Of a DNA stretch of 64,000 nucleotides, positions 10,238 through 22,292 are shown piece by piece; the first letter of the stretch is position 1; every line of letters begins with the position of its first letter. A program made the translations under genes and the position numbers. The notes beneath the pieces are model-generated. The model had not been told where the DNA came from. It saw only the letters and a program-made list of their open reading frames with translations, and did not search any database. The DNA is from Micropterix aruncella (taxonomy: Eukaryota; Arthropoda; Insecta; Lepidoptera; Micropterigidae), in contig OX155979.1 in assembly GCA_944548615.1 (NCBI GenBank), positions 13,135,766 through 13,199,765 of the forward strand, read 5' to 3'.

Positions 10238-11640
10238 ATGGTGTGGTGTGATTTCTACACAACAAAACATTTTCCCCGCAAGGTTCAAGGCTTCCCAGCA
10301 TTTTGTAGAAGCGAAACATTGACAAAGGAATTCGTTTTATATTCTTCGAGCTCAAGAATCTACTCGTTTCGAAGACTACGTTTAACTCCCTCGATAGAAG
10401 CACACTCCAGCCCAGTATGGTTCACCTCAACCCAGTATGGTTCACTACACAATCCTACATCTCCCTCCTACCTCAACGAGGCTTTTACCGGGTTAGGAAG
10501 TCATGGTCTCCCACTTCGTTCAAGTCAGAATAATATCCCAGTTCTTGTCCCCTCTGTAGCAATACCCCTTGCACAGCTAGACACATTCTAGCTGGCTGCA
10601 AGGTGGCCTTAGATCAAGGACGGTACACTTACCGCCATGACAAAGTTCTCGCTGTTATTCGCGAGGTAATTAGTCTCTCAGTGGCTCGTGCCAACAAGGG
10701 TTTGACAGTATCCTCCAAACCCCCAATACAGTTTATGCGGGATGGCTCTAAAGGCAAAAAACATTTAACTACAAAACCTTTCTCAATAATCGAGAAAGCT
10801 ACAGATTGGATTCTGGAGGTTGATTCGGTCTCTAAGCAGTATAAATTCCCTGAAAGTCTCGGATGCACAGCCCTCCGTCCAGATATAACTCTTTACTCTC
10901 TATCTCGGAAGGTGGCTCTTATTGTAGAATTAACTGTTCCATGGGAATCAAATATCCCAAAAGACCACGAGTACAAATTAAATAAATACCATGATCTTGC
11001 AAATGCCGTAACCCGGAACGGCTTCACTGTTCACCTTCACGCGGTGGAAGTTGGCGCTCGTGGCCTGCCAACTAAATCTCTATTTCACCTCTTTAAAGAT
11101 CTTGGCCTTTCCAGAAAAATAATCAACTCTTTCTTAAAAAAATTATCTAAAACTGCGATTTGCGCATCTCAAATTCTATGGCTTCGAAGGGGGAGTGAAT
11201 GGGTGGTAAGGTGAACGCTCACATGTGGCAAGACAGTTTTCCTAAACCTACCACAGCCGGTTCGTAAGTCCGGAATCCACTGCTCACCCCCCAGAAGTGT
11301 AAAAAAAATAGTATTATGATGGGCCCGACTCCGGTCGGTGAATTCCATGGCAGCTCCGTTTGTATTTATCGTATCCCAAAACACAATACCACTTTTTTTT
11401 CCTACTTCTTCTCTGTACATGCAGCTCGACTGTGGAATCAGCTTCCTTTATATATTCGAGACGCTAGCTCGCTGTTCACCTTTAAGCAATCATTGAAAAA
11501 GCACTTCCTTTCACAATAAATATGAATCATAAATTCTAACCTTTCCGTTATCCCCTCCATTTCCTTACCTTATTTTGGCAGTTTATTTATTTACTTATTT
11601 ATTTATTTATTTATTTATTTGTTAATATATCAAAATATGT
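10238..11640 (+). mobile_element. CR1-like LINE 3' region, split by an RLE LINE insertion
   Basis: The left part ends in SHGLPLRS, part of the 'PLSSHG-PLRS' block conserved in the C-terminus of the CR1-like copies in this window. The right part (11372 onward) resumes with FFSYFFSVHAARLWNQLP and ...KKHFLSQ-stop, followed by a T-rich (ATTT)n run. The break is filled by the element at 10541-11371 with a 7-bp duplication TATCCCA. The left portion contains stops and frameshifts. Confidence 0.65.
10541..11371 (+). mobile_element. RLE LINE (copy 3), 5'-truncated, with target duplication
   Basis: It is flanked by TATCCCA at 10534-10540 and 11372-11378. It carries the shared 3' tail ending GCAGCTCCGTTTGTATTTA. 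The open frame 10603-11214 (203 residues) is closest to copy 1: SKPPIQFMRDGSKGKKH, RPDITLYSLSRKVALIVEL, ending WLRRGSEWVVR. The frame is open to its stop but lacks RT and most of the zinc motif. Confidence 0.8.
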
Positions 11641-11857
11641 ATGTATATATATACCACCTTGATCAAAAAGTATCAGGAATCACCACCGTGTGGCGCTCCT
11701 AGTGTCCCATTTTCAAATCTCTTTTTTTGTTAAGTTGGCACGTCTGTTCGTGACATATGGTAATATTTTCAGCTTGATAGCTTGACATTCGTAAAAGTTA
11801 TGGCGTATATGGTGCATCTGCCTTTTGGTGTGTCGGCGATTTTTTACGATTTTAAAA

Positions 11858-12908
11858 ATGGAATTAACTTTGAAGCAACGAGTTTGCATTAAATTTTGTG
11901 GGAAAATCGGATTCAACGGCGAGAAGACTGTGGAAATGTAGAAAAAGTGTTTCGGCAGCAATACTCTATCGAAAACAAACGTTTATGTGTGGCACGAACG
12001 CGTCAGAACTGGTCTAACGTCTGTCGAAAATGACGATCGAAAACCGAGGAAAAGTCGAAAAATTGAAAGAAATGTTGAATGAAAGCCGCAAATTGTCCAT
12101 CAGAGAGATGGCAGAGGAGTTGAACATCGCATATAGATCGGCTCAATTCATTGTGGTTAATGATTTGGGCCTCGGACGTGTCGCTGCAAAGCTGGTGCCG
12201 AAAGACCTGAATTTCATGCAAAAAAGGAACCGCGTTGACGTCGCAAAAGACATGATTTCCAAGGCTTAATCTGACCTAACATTCATCAAACGGATCATTA
12301 CTGGAGACGAGACATGGATTTATGAGAATGACACGCAATCCAAACATCAAGCGAGTGAATAGCGAGCACCGAATGAACCGCGACCGAAAAAACCATGTCC
12401 TTTTCAGTCGAAAAAGAAGGCGATGCTAACAGTTTTCATGGATTACAAAGGTGTTTTGTATCATGAATTCCTTCCAGATGGCCATACCGTCAACAAGGAG
12501 TATTATTTGGGCGTTATGAGATGTTTGCGTGAAGCAATTCGCAAAAAAAGACCGGATTTGTGGGCAAAGAACTTTTAGATTTTGCACCACGATAACGCAC
12601 CGTCGCATAATGCGATCAATATCCGTGACTTTTTGGCCAAAATCAATACAAATACCATTCAATAGCCACCGAATTCGCCTGGTTTGGCTCCCTGCGACTT
12701 TTTCCTATTCTGTCGACTCAAGAAACCGCTCCGTGGAACGCGTTACAGCACCCGATATGAGGTCATGAAAAAATCGCTGACCCCTCTGATGGCCATACCG
12801 AAAATCGAGAGCCAGACATATTTCGAGGATTGGATCAAGCGCTGGCATAAGTGCGATGCAGTCGATGGGGAGTACTTTAAAGGGGACAATATAAATTTTG
12901 ATGAATAA
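11858..12908 (+). pseudogene. mariner transposase pseudogene
   Basis: The frame begins ATG at 11858 (MELTLKQRVCIKFC) and is broken by stops and shifts, for example near 11938, 12268, 12358 and 12577. Visible motifs in order: the N-terminal HTH region (RKLSIREMAEELNIAYRSAQ), catalytic ITGDETWIYE, the YKGVLYHEFLPDG block, LHHDNAPSH, and NSPGLAPCDFF, the D,D34D layout of mariner. The C-terminal part runs to ...GDNINFDE-stop at about 12908. Catalytic aspartates are still readable, but the many stops mean it is dead. Confidence 0.9.
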
Positions 12909-12926
12909 ACTTGTATTTTCGATTTC

Positions 12927-13240
12927 TTAACCCTTGGAGTAAATGGGTATTTTCATGGATGCATCTGTCTCTTTTGCAGGATTTTCGGCGACATCGACCT
13001 TAAAGTACTATAACTACGAAACTACTACACCAATCATAAAAAGAACAACTGCACAATGATTGCATTGAAATTTCGAATATAGAATATTGAAATATCATTT
13101 TGTAAAACAATTAGATAATTATGAATAAATATGAGAACGTCAAAGAAGTGAAAAAAAACGCGGAACCAGATCTGGTCGTATCATACTTAACGGATAATTG
13201 TTTCAGAACCAGATTTGGTCGTATCATACTCAACGGTTAA
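12927..13240. mobile_element. MITE family A copy 1
   Basis: TTAA at both ends; one end is CCCTTGGAGTAAATGGGT, the other is the reverse complement of CCGTTGAGTATGATACGACC. Near the second end a block of about 40 bp containing GTATGATACGACC and ATCTGGTT is repeated twice in tandem. About 314 bp with no coding capacity; TTAA duplication and CCC tips suggest mobilisation by a piggyBac-type transposase. Confidence 0.85.
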
Positions 13241-13642
13241 ATAAATTCCTGATACTTTTTGATCAAGGTAGTATACATACCTATAATATGTCCAACCCAA
13301 AAAATTATTTATATATTTACTTTTTACTTTAGATACACACACAACGTATATTATATGCTATAATTTCAAATTTAATTTTAAGCTATAATTTTGTTGCCTA
13401 CTCTTCTTTTCACACCAGCATGTTGTTTGACTGGAAGATATTGCTGTAGTGTAGCAATAAGTCCGCCATTGTACCTTATTTTTATTGTGCAATAAAGAGA
13501 TTTTAATTCATTCATTCATTCACTCTAGCCCAGAATTATCATTGAGCCATTCCAGTATGGTTTAGTGATCTGGAATCTCTTTTACTCAATCTATAATAAC
13601 ATTATCGAGACAGTCGTGTTCAGAATCTCTTACCTTTTTGTA

Positions 13643-13904
13643 TTAACCCCTCAAGCCCCGATTGGCCGATATCGGCCACAACATGATTCAGCGTGACGGC
13701 CCCGTTTTAATTTTATTTGTTTTATTTTATTATGTTTTATTATGTTAATAATATGTTTCATTCTAATTATGGGTACAGTGGTTTGGCAGTAATTAATGTT
13801 TTGGTGAGACAGTGTCGTAATTCAATTTTTTTACTAATTTTTACTAAATATTTTTGGGACAGCAACTTGTCAATCGGCTAAGGGGCCGAGGCCTGAAGGG
13901 TTAA
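13643..13904. mobile_element. MITE family C copy 1 (TTAA type)
   Basis: TTAA at 13643 and 13901. The ends are CCCCTCAAGCCCCGATTGGC and, inverted, CCCTTCAGGCCTCGGCCCC. GGCCGATATCGGCC near one end is a perfect palindrome. The same element is at 33380-33649. Confidence 0.8.
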
Positions 13905-14468
13905 ACGCCAAATGGCACAATCTTTTCTTTTACCGCTAATTAACTACGCAGATGTGGCCTACCTAGATGCGAATGAAGAACTACTCGATAAGCTAGATAG
14001 GATTCAAAACGCGTGTATTCGCTTTGTTTATTCCCTGAAGAAGTTTGATCACACATCAAACTTTCGCAGGCAAATAGAGTGGCTACCCATTAGACGATGT
14101 CGGGAATTTCACATACTCGTCCTACTCTTCCGCGTACTACAGTCAAGCTGTCGTACTTATTTGTACAATCTCTTCTCTCCGCTTTCATCCCATGGCCTTC
14201 CATTGCGCTCTCAGGAAAATCTATTACTGGCTACACCTCAGCATTCATCAACTTTCATGTCTAGGTATTTCGCAGTGCAGGCGGGCGGCCCGACTCTGGA
14301 ATTCCGTGCCTTGACCGATAAGACAACTTGAAAACCTGAGCGGGTTTAAAAAATCGTTAAAGAAACATTTACTCAACTCATGAAAACTCCTGTCGAAAGC
14401 CAGCCTTTCTGCGCAAAAAACTGCGCTGCAAGTTACTGGTCCATTTTGTAGATAAATACTCGTTTCTT
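13905..14468 (+). mobile_element. CR1-like LINE C-terminal fragment
   Basis: The open frame 13912-14331 reads LLPLINYADVAYLDANEELL ... RIQNACIRFVY ... PLSSHGLPLRS, followed in another frame by the -ARLWN- block. It matches the region just after the RT thumb in the longer CR1-like copy at 22293-24161. The tail continues to about 14468, where another CR1-like copy is inserted in the opposite orientation. Confidence 0.7.
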
Positions 14469-15089
14469 AATAATAATAATAATAATAAACTCTTTATTTG
14501 CACTTAAAAAAAGTATACAAAAAAGGCGAGCTTATTGCCACATGGCAATGTCTTACAGCTAACCTAAACATAGTGGTACATGCGCGCATAGTGAAAATAA
14601 AGATTATTACATAACATACAGACAAGTGGAAGAATTTAAGACTAATAGTGCCCGAGGAGAGGAAATTGGGAGAGGAACAGGAGAGAAAGGGAAGAACTGG
14701 TTACTTCTTAGAAAGGTAGTAATCCTTAAGGTGAGTCTTGAACGATGGTAAAGAAGGCGAGTTTCGTATATTTGCTGGGAGATCGTTCCAGAGTCTTGCA
14801 CCATGGACACAGAAAGAATAGGAATAGAAATCACTATTATGACTCGGAATTTTTAATAAACTGTCAGAGGCTGACCGAAGTACGAGACCGTGGGAACTTA
14901 GTGGTTCAAAAAGCTCCTGGAGATAGGATGGTGTTAGTTGGGTGAGTACACGATATAGGAGAGCCAGTATATAAACATTTCTTCTTTGGCGTATCGGCAA
15001 CCACTTTAACTGTGCCCTATAGTCGGACACGTGATCATACTTACGTAGACCGAAGATGAATCGTATGCATACATTTTGCAAACGTTTCT
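14469..15089 (-). mobile_element. CR1-like LINE, 5'-truncated, (TAA)n tail
   Basis: The minus-strand frame 14701-15093 encodes RLQNVCIRFIFGLRKYDHVS ... PLSSHGLVLRS ... GARLWNDLPANIR ... YYLSKK-stop. The 3' region has a hairpin-capable TTGCCATGTGGCAA and ends in AAATAAAGAGTTTATTATTA, so the tail is a trinucleotide repeat, not poly-A. A possible 8-bp duplication CGTTTCTT flanks it (about 14461 and 15082). A close relative is at 40185-40708. Confidence 0.8.
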
Positions 15090-15137
15090 TCATGAATTCC
15101 CTTTTGTTACCAAGTAAGTAATCTTGTTAGTCATGTA

Positions 15138-16735
15138 TCTATACTAATATGATGAAGAGGTAACGTTTGTGAGGTTGTAGGGAGTAATCTCTAGATCTAC
15201 CGAACCGATTTTGAAAATAATTTTACCAATAGAAAGCCACGTTATTTGTGAAGGAAGGTGTTGAACTCAGCTTTCAATGGCTTCACCGAACATATCCGGG
15301 CCCATTGGCAATAAAGGAGGGTGTCGGACGAGGTGGGACTAGTGAGCGGCCGCTCTACAGTTCTCCAGCGCGCGTGACGTTTCGGCTCGCTACAAGCCCT
15401 CATCAGCTAGTCTGCGATGACTAGGACGCGGAGAACCACCAGTCCCGCCCTCGGCCTCCCTCTCTCTACCTATCCATATTCTGTAGGATGCCTCCAGTGC
15501 CGCTTTCGAGGCTCTCTCCATGTATGAGCTCAGCGCCGCTCTTGGCAGGCCTAAATTCTTGAAGAGGCTGTAGAGTGACTTCGCCGGTAGTCCTCTTGCT
15601 CCGACTTCCACGGCGAAGAGATCAGTCTTAAATCCGTTTCTCACTATCCGGTCTACTAAATTGCAGTACTTGTTTACTTTGAAGTTGTGGTCCTTCGGTA
15701 TGTTGCTTTCCCATGGGACTGTAAGTTCGACAAGTACAACATGCTTTGTCGCCATTGAGAATATGAGAATATCCGGTCTGTAAGCTGTGGTGCAGATTTC
15801 TGAAGGCATTTGGTAATGCTTCTCATGTGTGTCCATCAGCAATTGCCAGTCCTTTGCTGCTCCCAAAATTGAGGACGGTTTAGTCCTATCTTTAGGCAGC
15901 TTCTTCGCTCCGGGTTTTACAAAGTTGACCTTCTTGAAGCCATTGCTCGTTTGCCCTTTTCTGGTCCGTGCAATAGATAGGCTGATAGCCTCATAGTGTC
16001 ATAGGCTATATATTAATCCGAAAATAAAAAAGACTTTTTCGTGGTAGTCGGATTTGCAAAGTAAGACGGAGAAAAAACGGTCGAATGAAAACGTTTCTAA
16101 CGAACGCTGCTTTAACGATGAGAGATATATGATTGAGTTCTAGAGAAAAGTTGTAGAGCTTGATAATGCCTACAAAAAAGTCAGAATTTTATATTTAAGT
16201 CACAGAAAGTAGTTTTTTATATTAAAAAAATAATTTAAATCGTTAGGTCATATTTATTAGTCATTTTATGAACAATTATGAATTCTTATCAAAATAAGTA
16301 AATCTATCGTCTTATGTTTACAACAAAAGACTTTTCCCTTTTACTGCATATAATTTCCCTTTTAATGCATAAATGGTTAGAGATAATACGACATAGGTAT
16401 GGAACCGCGACCGTATCTCGGGTTGGAAATCCTGAAAGACAATATATTTTGGTACCAAATAATAACATTACATCTAATATAGTATACAGAGAAGTTTTGA
16501 ACAATTAAAATAAACATAATTTATTCAATCATAATGATTTCATTCACTCATTCGTAACCCGGTAATAAAGCTAAATTGGCATGCAAATATATACATACAT
16601 ATGCAGTAAAAATATAACCCTCCTTTTGGCAGTCAGGAAATAAATCATAGCACTCAGTACTAACCGAACCACACTCATAATTTCATCACAAGTAAAAATA
16701 TTTACCGCCCAACGAAGTGGGTACGGGTCAGCTAG
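15138..16735 (+). mobile_element. Helitron family 1, copy a (interrupted)
   Basis: It starts TCTATACTAATATG after A and ends ...GGGTCAGCTAG before T, with the terminal hairpin GCCCAACGAAGTGGG(T) just upstream. Copies at 29743 and 60850 are collinear. The segment 15252-15994 is foreign (RLE LINE). No Rep/helicase frame. Confidence 0.75.
15252..15994 (-). pseudogene. second RLE LINE family, C-terminal fragment
   Basis: The minus-strand frame 15390-15866 encodes RPDILIFSMATKHVVLVEL, TVPWESNIPKDHNFKVNKY and VEVGARGLPAKSLYSLFKNL, the same endonuclease-like block as the abundant family but only moderately similar. It represents a distinct lineage of the same superfamily. It is inserted in the Helitron and truncated upstream; the GC content is higher than in the surrounding Helitron. 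Confidence 0.75.
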
Positions 16736-16736
16736 T

Positions 16737-17076
16737 ATTATATATTTATATTATATATATGGGGGCGGCCGAAATGGTTAGACGCGGATCTGTCAAACAA
16801 CGCAAAATGCCTATAGGCATTGTTGGCGTGTAACGGGTTAATGCAAATGTAATGATTATTACATAAAAAGACAAATATACTAAACAATTTCGTTATCTGC
16901 ATTTTTTGCAACGTTTTCAAAATGTTCAAATACATATTTTCTGTATAAATGTAATTCTAATCTGCCATGGCAAAAATTGTGGAAATCATGGTGGATTTTT
17001 AAAAAAAAATTAAAGTAGAAGAATCAAACATGGTATTTATGCAGTTTAGGTACCTCTTCTATAGGTACGTCATCAT
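16737..17076. other. intronic stretch; nothing coding
   Basis: Contains a perfect 14-bp palindrome ATGCCTATAGGCAT near 16808 and a weak tRNA-like start (GGCGGCCGAAATGGTTAGACG near 16765) that does not fold into a tRNA by eye. Confidence 0.35.
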
Positions 17077-18170
17077 GTGTCACCATTCCTTGCGAAAGCT
17101 TCCATGTTGAATAAGAGTAAAAGAAGGCAGCTCCATCTTGCGACCCTTGCACTCAAGGTAGTACGCAATAAACAGCCGCGATATCTTTACTCGATTATGA
17201 CGTGGTCCCGTAACCGGCATGTCCATTCAACACGGGCACGTGAACAACTTGCTATAATACCCAAGCACAAAACTACACATTTCCAGTGCAGCTTTTCGTA
17301 TTATTCTGCGGTTGTATGGAATCGGTTGGGAATGGCTTTGCGATCGAAATCAATTGCAGTATTTAAGGACCACTTTAAAAGTTTATTATTAAAGGAAGAT
17401 ATTTAGATGTCATAATTTGATTTTATTTTAGAATAACTATTTGCTAATTGGATTATTACTATTGTCTTCGTTTATTTATTAATTTGTAACGTGATTATTT
17501 AATGTTAAATATTTTGATTTTGATTATTTTTGATTTATTATATGTAGATTTTTAAATTTATGTAATTACTTTATTTTCTTTTAATATCATTTGATGTTAA
17601 ATATTTTGATTTTTTCTTTTAAGATTTATTTGATTTGGTTAATTTATTTTAACCCCTTGAGTATGATACGACCAAATCTGGTTCTGAAACAATTATCCGT
17701 TGAGTATGATACGACCAGATCTGGTTCCGCGTTTTTTTCACTTCTTTGACGTTCTCATATTTATTCATAATTATCTAATTGTTTTACAAAATGATATTTC
17801 AATATTCTATATTCGAAATTCCAATGCAATCATTGTGCAGTTGTTCTTTTTATGATTGCTGTAGTAGTTTCGTAGTTATAGTACTTTAAGGTCGATGTCG
17901 CCGAAAATCCTGCAAAAGAGAGAGATGCATCTATGAAAATACCCATTTACTCCAAGGGTTAAAATCATATATGTACCAATAATTAATAGGTGTGTCCTGA
18001 AAACCAGGATAAGAGATATCCTGAGGATACCCCTAATTTGCAGCGTTTGTAGCTTTATTTCATAGTCTTTGTCTGTTTACAGTTTTAATTTTTAATCTGT
18101 GTGTCCTTGTTTTTTGTATATGTTTTTTATAACAACAGCTGCAAATAAATAAATAAATAAATAAAATAAA
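17077..18170 (+). mobile_element. LINE (family D-like) C-terminal fragment with (AAAT)n tail, split by MITE A
   Basis: The frame 17077-17406 (109 residues, KSKRRQLHLATLALKVVRNK ... FSYYSAVVWNRLGM ... FKDHFKSLLL) has the post-RT layout of non-LTR elements. A family A MITE occupies 17649-17962. The tail ends in an AAATAAATAAATAAATAAAT run near 18146-18170. Family assignment beyond non-LTR is uncertain. Confidence 0.5.
17649..17962. mobile_element. MITE family A copy 2
   Basis: TTAA at both ends, 314 bp, with the double GTATGATACGACC block on the left and CCATTTACTCCAAGGGTTAA on the right. Orientation is opposite to copy 1. Confidence 0.85.
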
Positions 18171-18315
18171 TTGAATTTTAACATCATCCGACTATATATT
18201 CACCACACTGATTCGGAATCTGTAAAAATATTTGCGCGGACTCTATAAATAAGAGAGAGATAGGTGTTTAAAGAAGCATGAAACACCTATATGGTGGAAG
18301 GTTAGGTTAGTTTAT

Positions 18316-18629
18316 TTAACCCTTGGAGTAAATGGGTATTTTCATGGATGCATCTGTCTCTTTTGCAGGATTTTCGGCGACATCGACTTAAAGTACTATA
18401 ACTACGAAACTACTACACCAATCATAAAAAGAACAACTGCACAATGATTGCATTGAAATTTCGAATATAGAATATTGAAATATCATTTTGTAAAACAATT
18501 AGATAATTATGAATAAATATGAGAACGTCAAAGAAGTGAAAAAAAACGCGCGACCAGATTTGGTCGACTCGTACTCAACGGATAATTGTTTCGCGACCAG
18601 ATTTGGTTGACTCATACTCAACGGGTTAA
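18316..18629. mobile_element. MITE family A copy 3 (GACTC subtype)
   Basis: TTAA at both ends, 314 bp. The subterminal double block reads GGTCGACTCGTACTC / GGTTGACTCATACTC in place of GGTCGTATCATACTC, marking a second subtype shared with the copies at 21625 and 49162. Confidence 0.85.
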
Positions 18630-18779
18630 AACGATTCAAAAACACCTATATGGTGGTTGATAGGGTTGGTTTTTGTTTAAAACCTATATGGCGGTAGGTT
18701 GAGTTTTTTTTAAAATAAACAAACACAGGTCTACCTGCAAAAAATCCAAACTTATAACTGCGAAATACCCAAATTCATG

Positions 18780-19410
18780 TAAAAATAATGGACCATGATA
18801 ATTCAGTATCTATAATCTTCAAAAAAACATAAACATAGGGGATTTGAAAAAACCTAAAAGAGGAAACAGAAAATTATGCCATTAAAATACCGCGAAATTT
18901 TACCATTTCCGCCCAAATTCATGTAAAAATAATCAAGCATAATAATTCAATATATATAATCAACAACAAAAAAAATCAACAACATGGTGGACTAAAAAAA
19001 ACTTAAGGGGGAAAAGAAATTGATGCCGAAATATAGCATGAAATTTAAGTTTCTCAGCAAATTTACTTTGCTGAGAAACTGTTTTTCAGCAAATTTACTT
19101 GATCATGATAATTCAGTATCTATATGCTCAAAAAACTTAATTATTTAAAACAAAATTATCGTGGGTTGCAAAAAACAAACAACAAAAAAAAGGAAAAAAC
19201 GATGTTGTTAAAAAGCGCGAAATTTGACAGTTTCTCAGCAAATTTACTTAAAAACAATTGATCATGATAATTCAGTATCTATATGCTCAAAAAACAAATT
19301 TATTTAAAACAAAATCATCGTGGGTTGCAAAATAAAACAACAAAAAAGGAAAAAACGATGTTGTTAGAAAGCGCGAAATTTGACAGTTCCTCCCCAAATT
19401 TACGCTAATA
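18780..19410. repeat. decayed tandem repeat, period about 160 bp
   Basis: CATGATAATTCAGTATCTAT recurs near 18796, 19102 and 19262, with a weaker version near 18943. Each unit also carries CAGCAAATTTACTT or a similar word and AAAACAAAATTATCGTGGGT-like text. Spacing is about 147-160 bp. The flank 19411-19889 shows nothing coding. Confidence 0.6.
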
Positions 19411-19903
19411 TGAAGAAGAAGAACAGACGGCAAAAATTGAGTTAGGCACCTTTATGACACATTTCGCGGAATCTATATAAAAACACTTACTCGTTTTCGC
19501 AATTCATTTCCGGCATAAAAAGCAGACAAATGCGGCGACGTTTGCAATAAAAACACACACAAAAACAGACCACAAGCTAAAACAAAAAGTGAGGTTAGAA
19601 AAAAAGGCGCGCAATTGGAAAAAAAGGACCGACAGCGTGCGCGCGCGCTTATGACCGCGAAACTAATGACAAAAATGGAAAATAAGCGAATCATAGCATC
19701 ACTATGACTGTTTTTTTACTTACATGAAGAATGTTTGTGTAATAATGTTGATCTAAGTACTTTAGCCGATTGTATCGTTAACCTTCCACTGCTGAAGTCG
19801 GTCAATGGTGACATTTTAAAGAAGCATTTCATACACTCAAATCTATAGTTGAGTATTGATCATTACTTGAGTCTTTATCAACCAAGTATTACTCAGGAGC
19901 CAA

Positions 19904-20660
19904 CTACGCCAACCACAGTATCTATATCCACTCGGATAGCAAGGCAGCTCTTATGGCACTAGCCTCGAATACTATTAATTCAAAACTAATGCAAAACTGC
20001 ATATCACTACTGAATTCCCTGGGCGAAAAGAACAGGGTAATTCTAAAATGGGTTCCCGGCCATGCAGGAATGGAGGGAAATGAAAAAGCCGAAGAACTTG
20101 CTAAGACGGGAGCAAAGGCTACGTTATACGGCCCTGGACTTTGCTGTGGTGTACCAAAAAGCCTTGCAAACCTAATGCTCAAACAAATATGTTTAGAACA
20201 ATCCGTCAACCACTGGAACAACACGCCAGGGTTGAATCATTCCAAAGCGCTAATTAGCCCGTGAGGCCTTATCGCTAAATAGGAGCAATCTACGCATACT
20301 AGTGAGGGCGCTCACGGGGCATTGTGGCCTGAACAAACACATGTACAACCTCAAGCTCCGAGACACAAAAATGTGCAGTTTCTGCCGAGGTGCAGAGGAA
20401 ACTCCCCTGCACCTCATGTGCGAGTGTGGCCCGCTGATGCGTAAAAGATACACCCACTTGGGTGGTCATTACCTCCAACCTGAGGAGGTAAAACAATCTG
20501 GCGCCAAAAGCCTGTTGCGATTCCTAAATGACACGAGGCTTAGCGCGGAACTATAGTAGGTGGCGAACACAATAGATCAGCAATGGTCGCAGTGTTACAA
20601 GGCTCCTAAAGACCTTAGGAAAGCCCCACTCAACAAATAAAAAACATAAAAAAATAATAA
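19904..20660 (+). mobile_element. RNase H LINE, family A, copy 1, with 14-bp target duplication
   Basis: TACTCAGGAGCCAA flanks it at 19890-19903 and 20661-20674. The first frame (19905-20264) covers the second half of an RNase H domain: IHSDSKAALMALA, then LKWVPGHAGMEGNEKAEELA. A later frame (20302-20556) has LTGHCGLNKHMYNL, C-x2-C and H-x4-C (the terminal zinc-like motif). A shift near 20262 breaks the protein. The tail is A-rich (AAACATAAAAAAATAATAA). Confidence 0.85.
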
Positions 20661-20674
20661 TACTCAGGAGCCAA

Positions 20675-21010
20675 GTACTACTTAAGTATTGGATGCGTTC
20701 TATAGTCGAATATCGTTCATCGACTCAGCTGAGTAATACTTGAGTAGAGGGGAAAACATGGGGAAAATAAAAAAAAATCGTAATTTATTTGAAAACACGG
20801 GGGAGCTATTAGGCTAGGGTTATCAGTTTTACCTCGAATTAGATTTAAAACATTAGTCATTGTTTCTCTTTTGAGACAGAATTGTGAAATATGAAAATCT
20901 GGTGACATCGAATGATTTCATTTAAGCGCCGCAAAGCAAGTGCCAACAGTAAGGTTAGTATGCGAGAACGGCTCCGCAAAAAAAAGGTGCGATAGAGCAC
21001 GAAGATCATT
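20675..21010 (+). repeat. repeat also present at 22180-22290
   Basis: GCTAGGGTTATCAGTTTTAC followed by CTCGAATTAGATT and, further on, a GAGACAGA(A/G)-TT word occurs here and again at about 22190-22270. The two copies sit on either side of the RTE LINE. No gene seen. Confidence 0.5.
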
Positions 21011-22137
21011 CTTCTTCTTCTCCGTCGTTCCCTCATTACTGAGGATCGTGGGCACTAGACAACAGTTTGCCTACGAGGCTCCTCCACTTCGACCTGTCTT
21101 CTGCATGGCAGGTCGCAGATTGTATTGACCCTTTTGTAACTTCTTTGATGAGGTCGTTCCATCTGGCTCTGCTTCTTCTTCCCTCCACTTGACCCCCGGA
21201 AAGCATTTTTCTCCAGATTCTCTGGGTTTCTCCTGGCAACATGACCGAAGAACTGCAGTACCCTTCTCATACATACGGTGGAGAGTCTCACTTGGATGCC
21301 GAGTTCTTCCAGGACAGATTTGTTGGTGCGGCGTGTTGTCCATGGGGTTCCTAGCATTTTACGCCAACACCACATCTTCAGTGCATCGATTTTGGTGCGT
21401 ATCCGAGCCTTCAGGCTCCATGTCTCCGATGCATAGAGAAAGATCGAGAAAACCAGAGCTCCAACCAGCCTGACCTTAGTTCGCTGACTTATACCCCGAT
21501 TCTTCCACAGCCTTTCTAGCTTGCTCATGGCCGATCTTGCCATCTGGCTTCTGCGTGAGACCTCCTTTTCGCAGTTTCCGTCGTTGCATATCATGGAGCC
21601 AAGATAGACGAAGTCTTTCACAGCTTAACCCGTTGAGTATGAGTCAACCAAATCTGGTCGCGAAACAATTATCCGTTGAGTACGAGTCGACCAAATCTGG
21701 TCGCGCGTTTTTTTCACTTCTTTGACGTTCTAATATTTATTCATAATTATCTAATTGTTTTACAAAATGATATTTCAATATTCTATATTCGAAATTTCAA
21801 TGCAATCATTGTGCAGTTGTTCTTTTTATGATTGGTGTAGTAGTTTCGTAGTTATAGTACTTTAAGGTCGATGTCGCCGAAAATCCTGCAAAAGAGACAG
21901 ATGCATCCATGAAAATACCCATTTACTCCAAGGGTTAAAGGTCACTCAGCTCGTTGGTGCGTTGCACGGTTCCAGCCCGGTCCACAAACATGAGTTTGGT
22001 CTTGCTGCGGTTCATGTGCAGTCCATACTCCTTGCTTTTCTTCTCCAACCTGCGTAATAGGGTCGCCAACTCATTTTCATCGGCGCCTATGATGGTCGTG
22101 TCGTCGGCGAATCTTAGGTTAATGATCCTGAGATAAT
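21011..22137 (-). mobile_element. RTE-like LINE 3' half, split by MITE A copy 4
   Basis: On the minus strand, 22137 to 21939 encodes NLRFADDTTIIGADENELAT with the RT catalytic FADD. After the MITE, 21621 to 21055 continues with FVYLGSMICNDGNCEKEVSR and LYASETWSLKARI, ending in a frame-shifted C-terminal part. The layout is that of RTE-type LINEs. The 3' end is an AAGAAGAAGAA tail. It is non-functional. Confidence 0.8.
21625..21938. mobile_element. MITE family A copy 4, inside an RTE LINE
   Basis: TTAA at both ends; GACTC subtype. The LINE reading continues directly across the insertion once one TTAA is removed, which defines the ends exactly. Confidence 0.9.
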
Positions 22138-22292
22138 TATTAGGTACGAAGATAATTATTAGGTAAGAAAAGATCCACCCTAGCTAGTAAGCTAGGGTTA
22201 TCAGTTTTACCTCGAATTAGATTACAAATATAGGACATGGTCAGCATTTTTCTTCTAAGACAGAGAATTATAGCCAACTATGCATGTGATAA

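Larger units (their letters stand above)
11654..13271 (+). mobile_element. mariner-family transposon (inactive) containing a MITE
   Basis: The terminal inverted repeats are CCACCTTGATCAAAAAGTAT... on the left and its near-complement ...ATACTTTTTGATCAAGGTAG on the right. TA lies outside both ends (11652-11653, 13272-13273). The body is a degraded mariner transposase. A 314-bp TTAA MITE (12927-13240) is inserted just after the transposase stop. Confidence 0.9.

Noticed and set aside
16765..16840. tRNA-like start GGCGGCCGAAATGGTTAGACG
   Set aside because: I could not fold the remaining arms; no B box seen.
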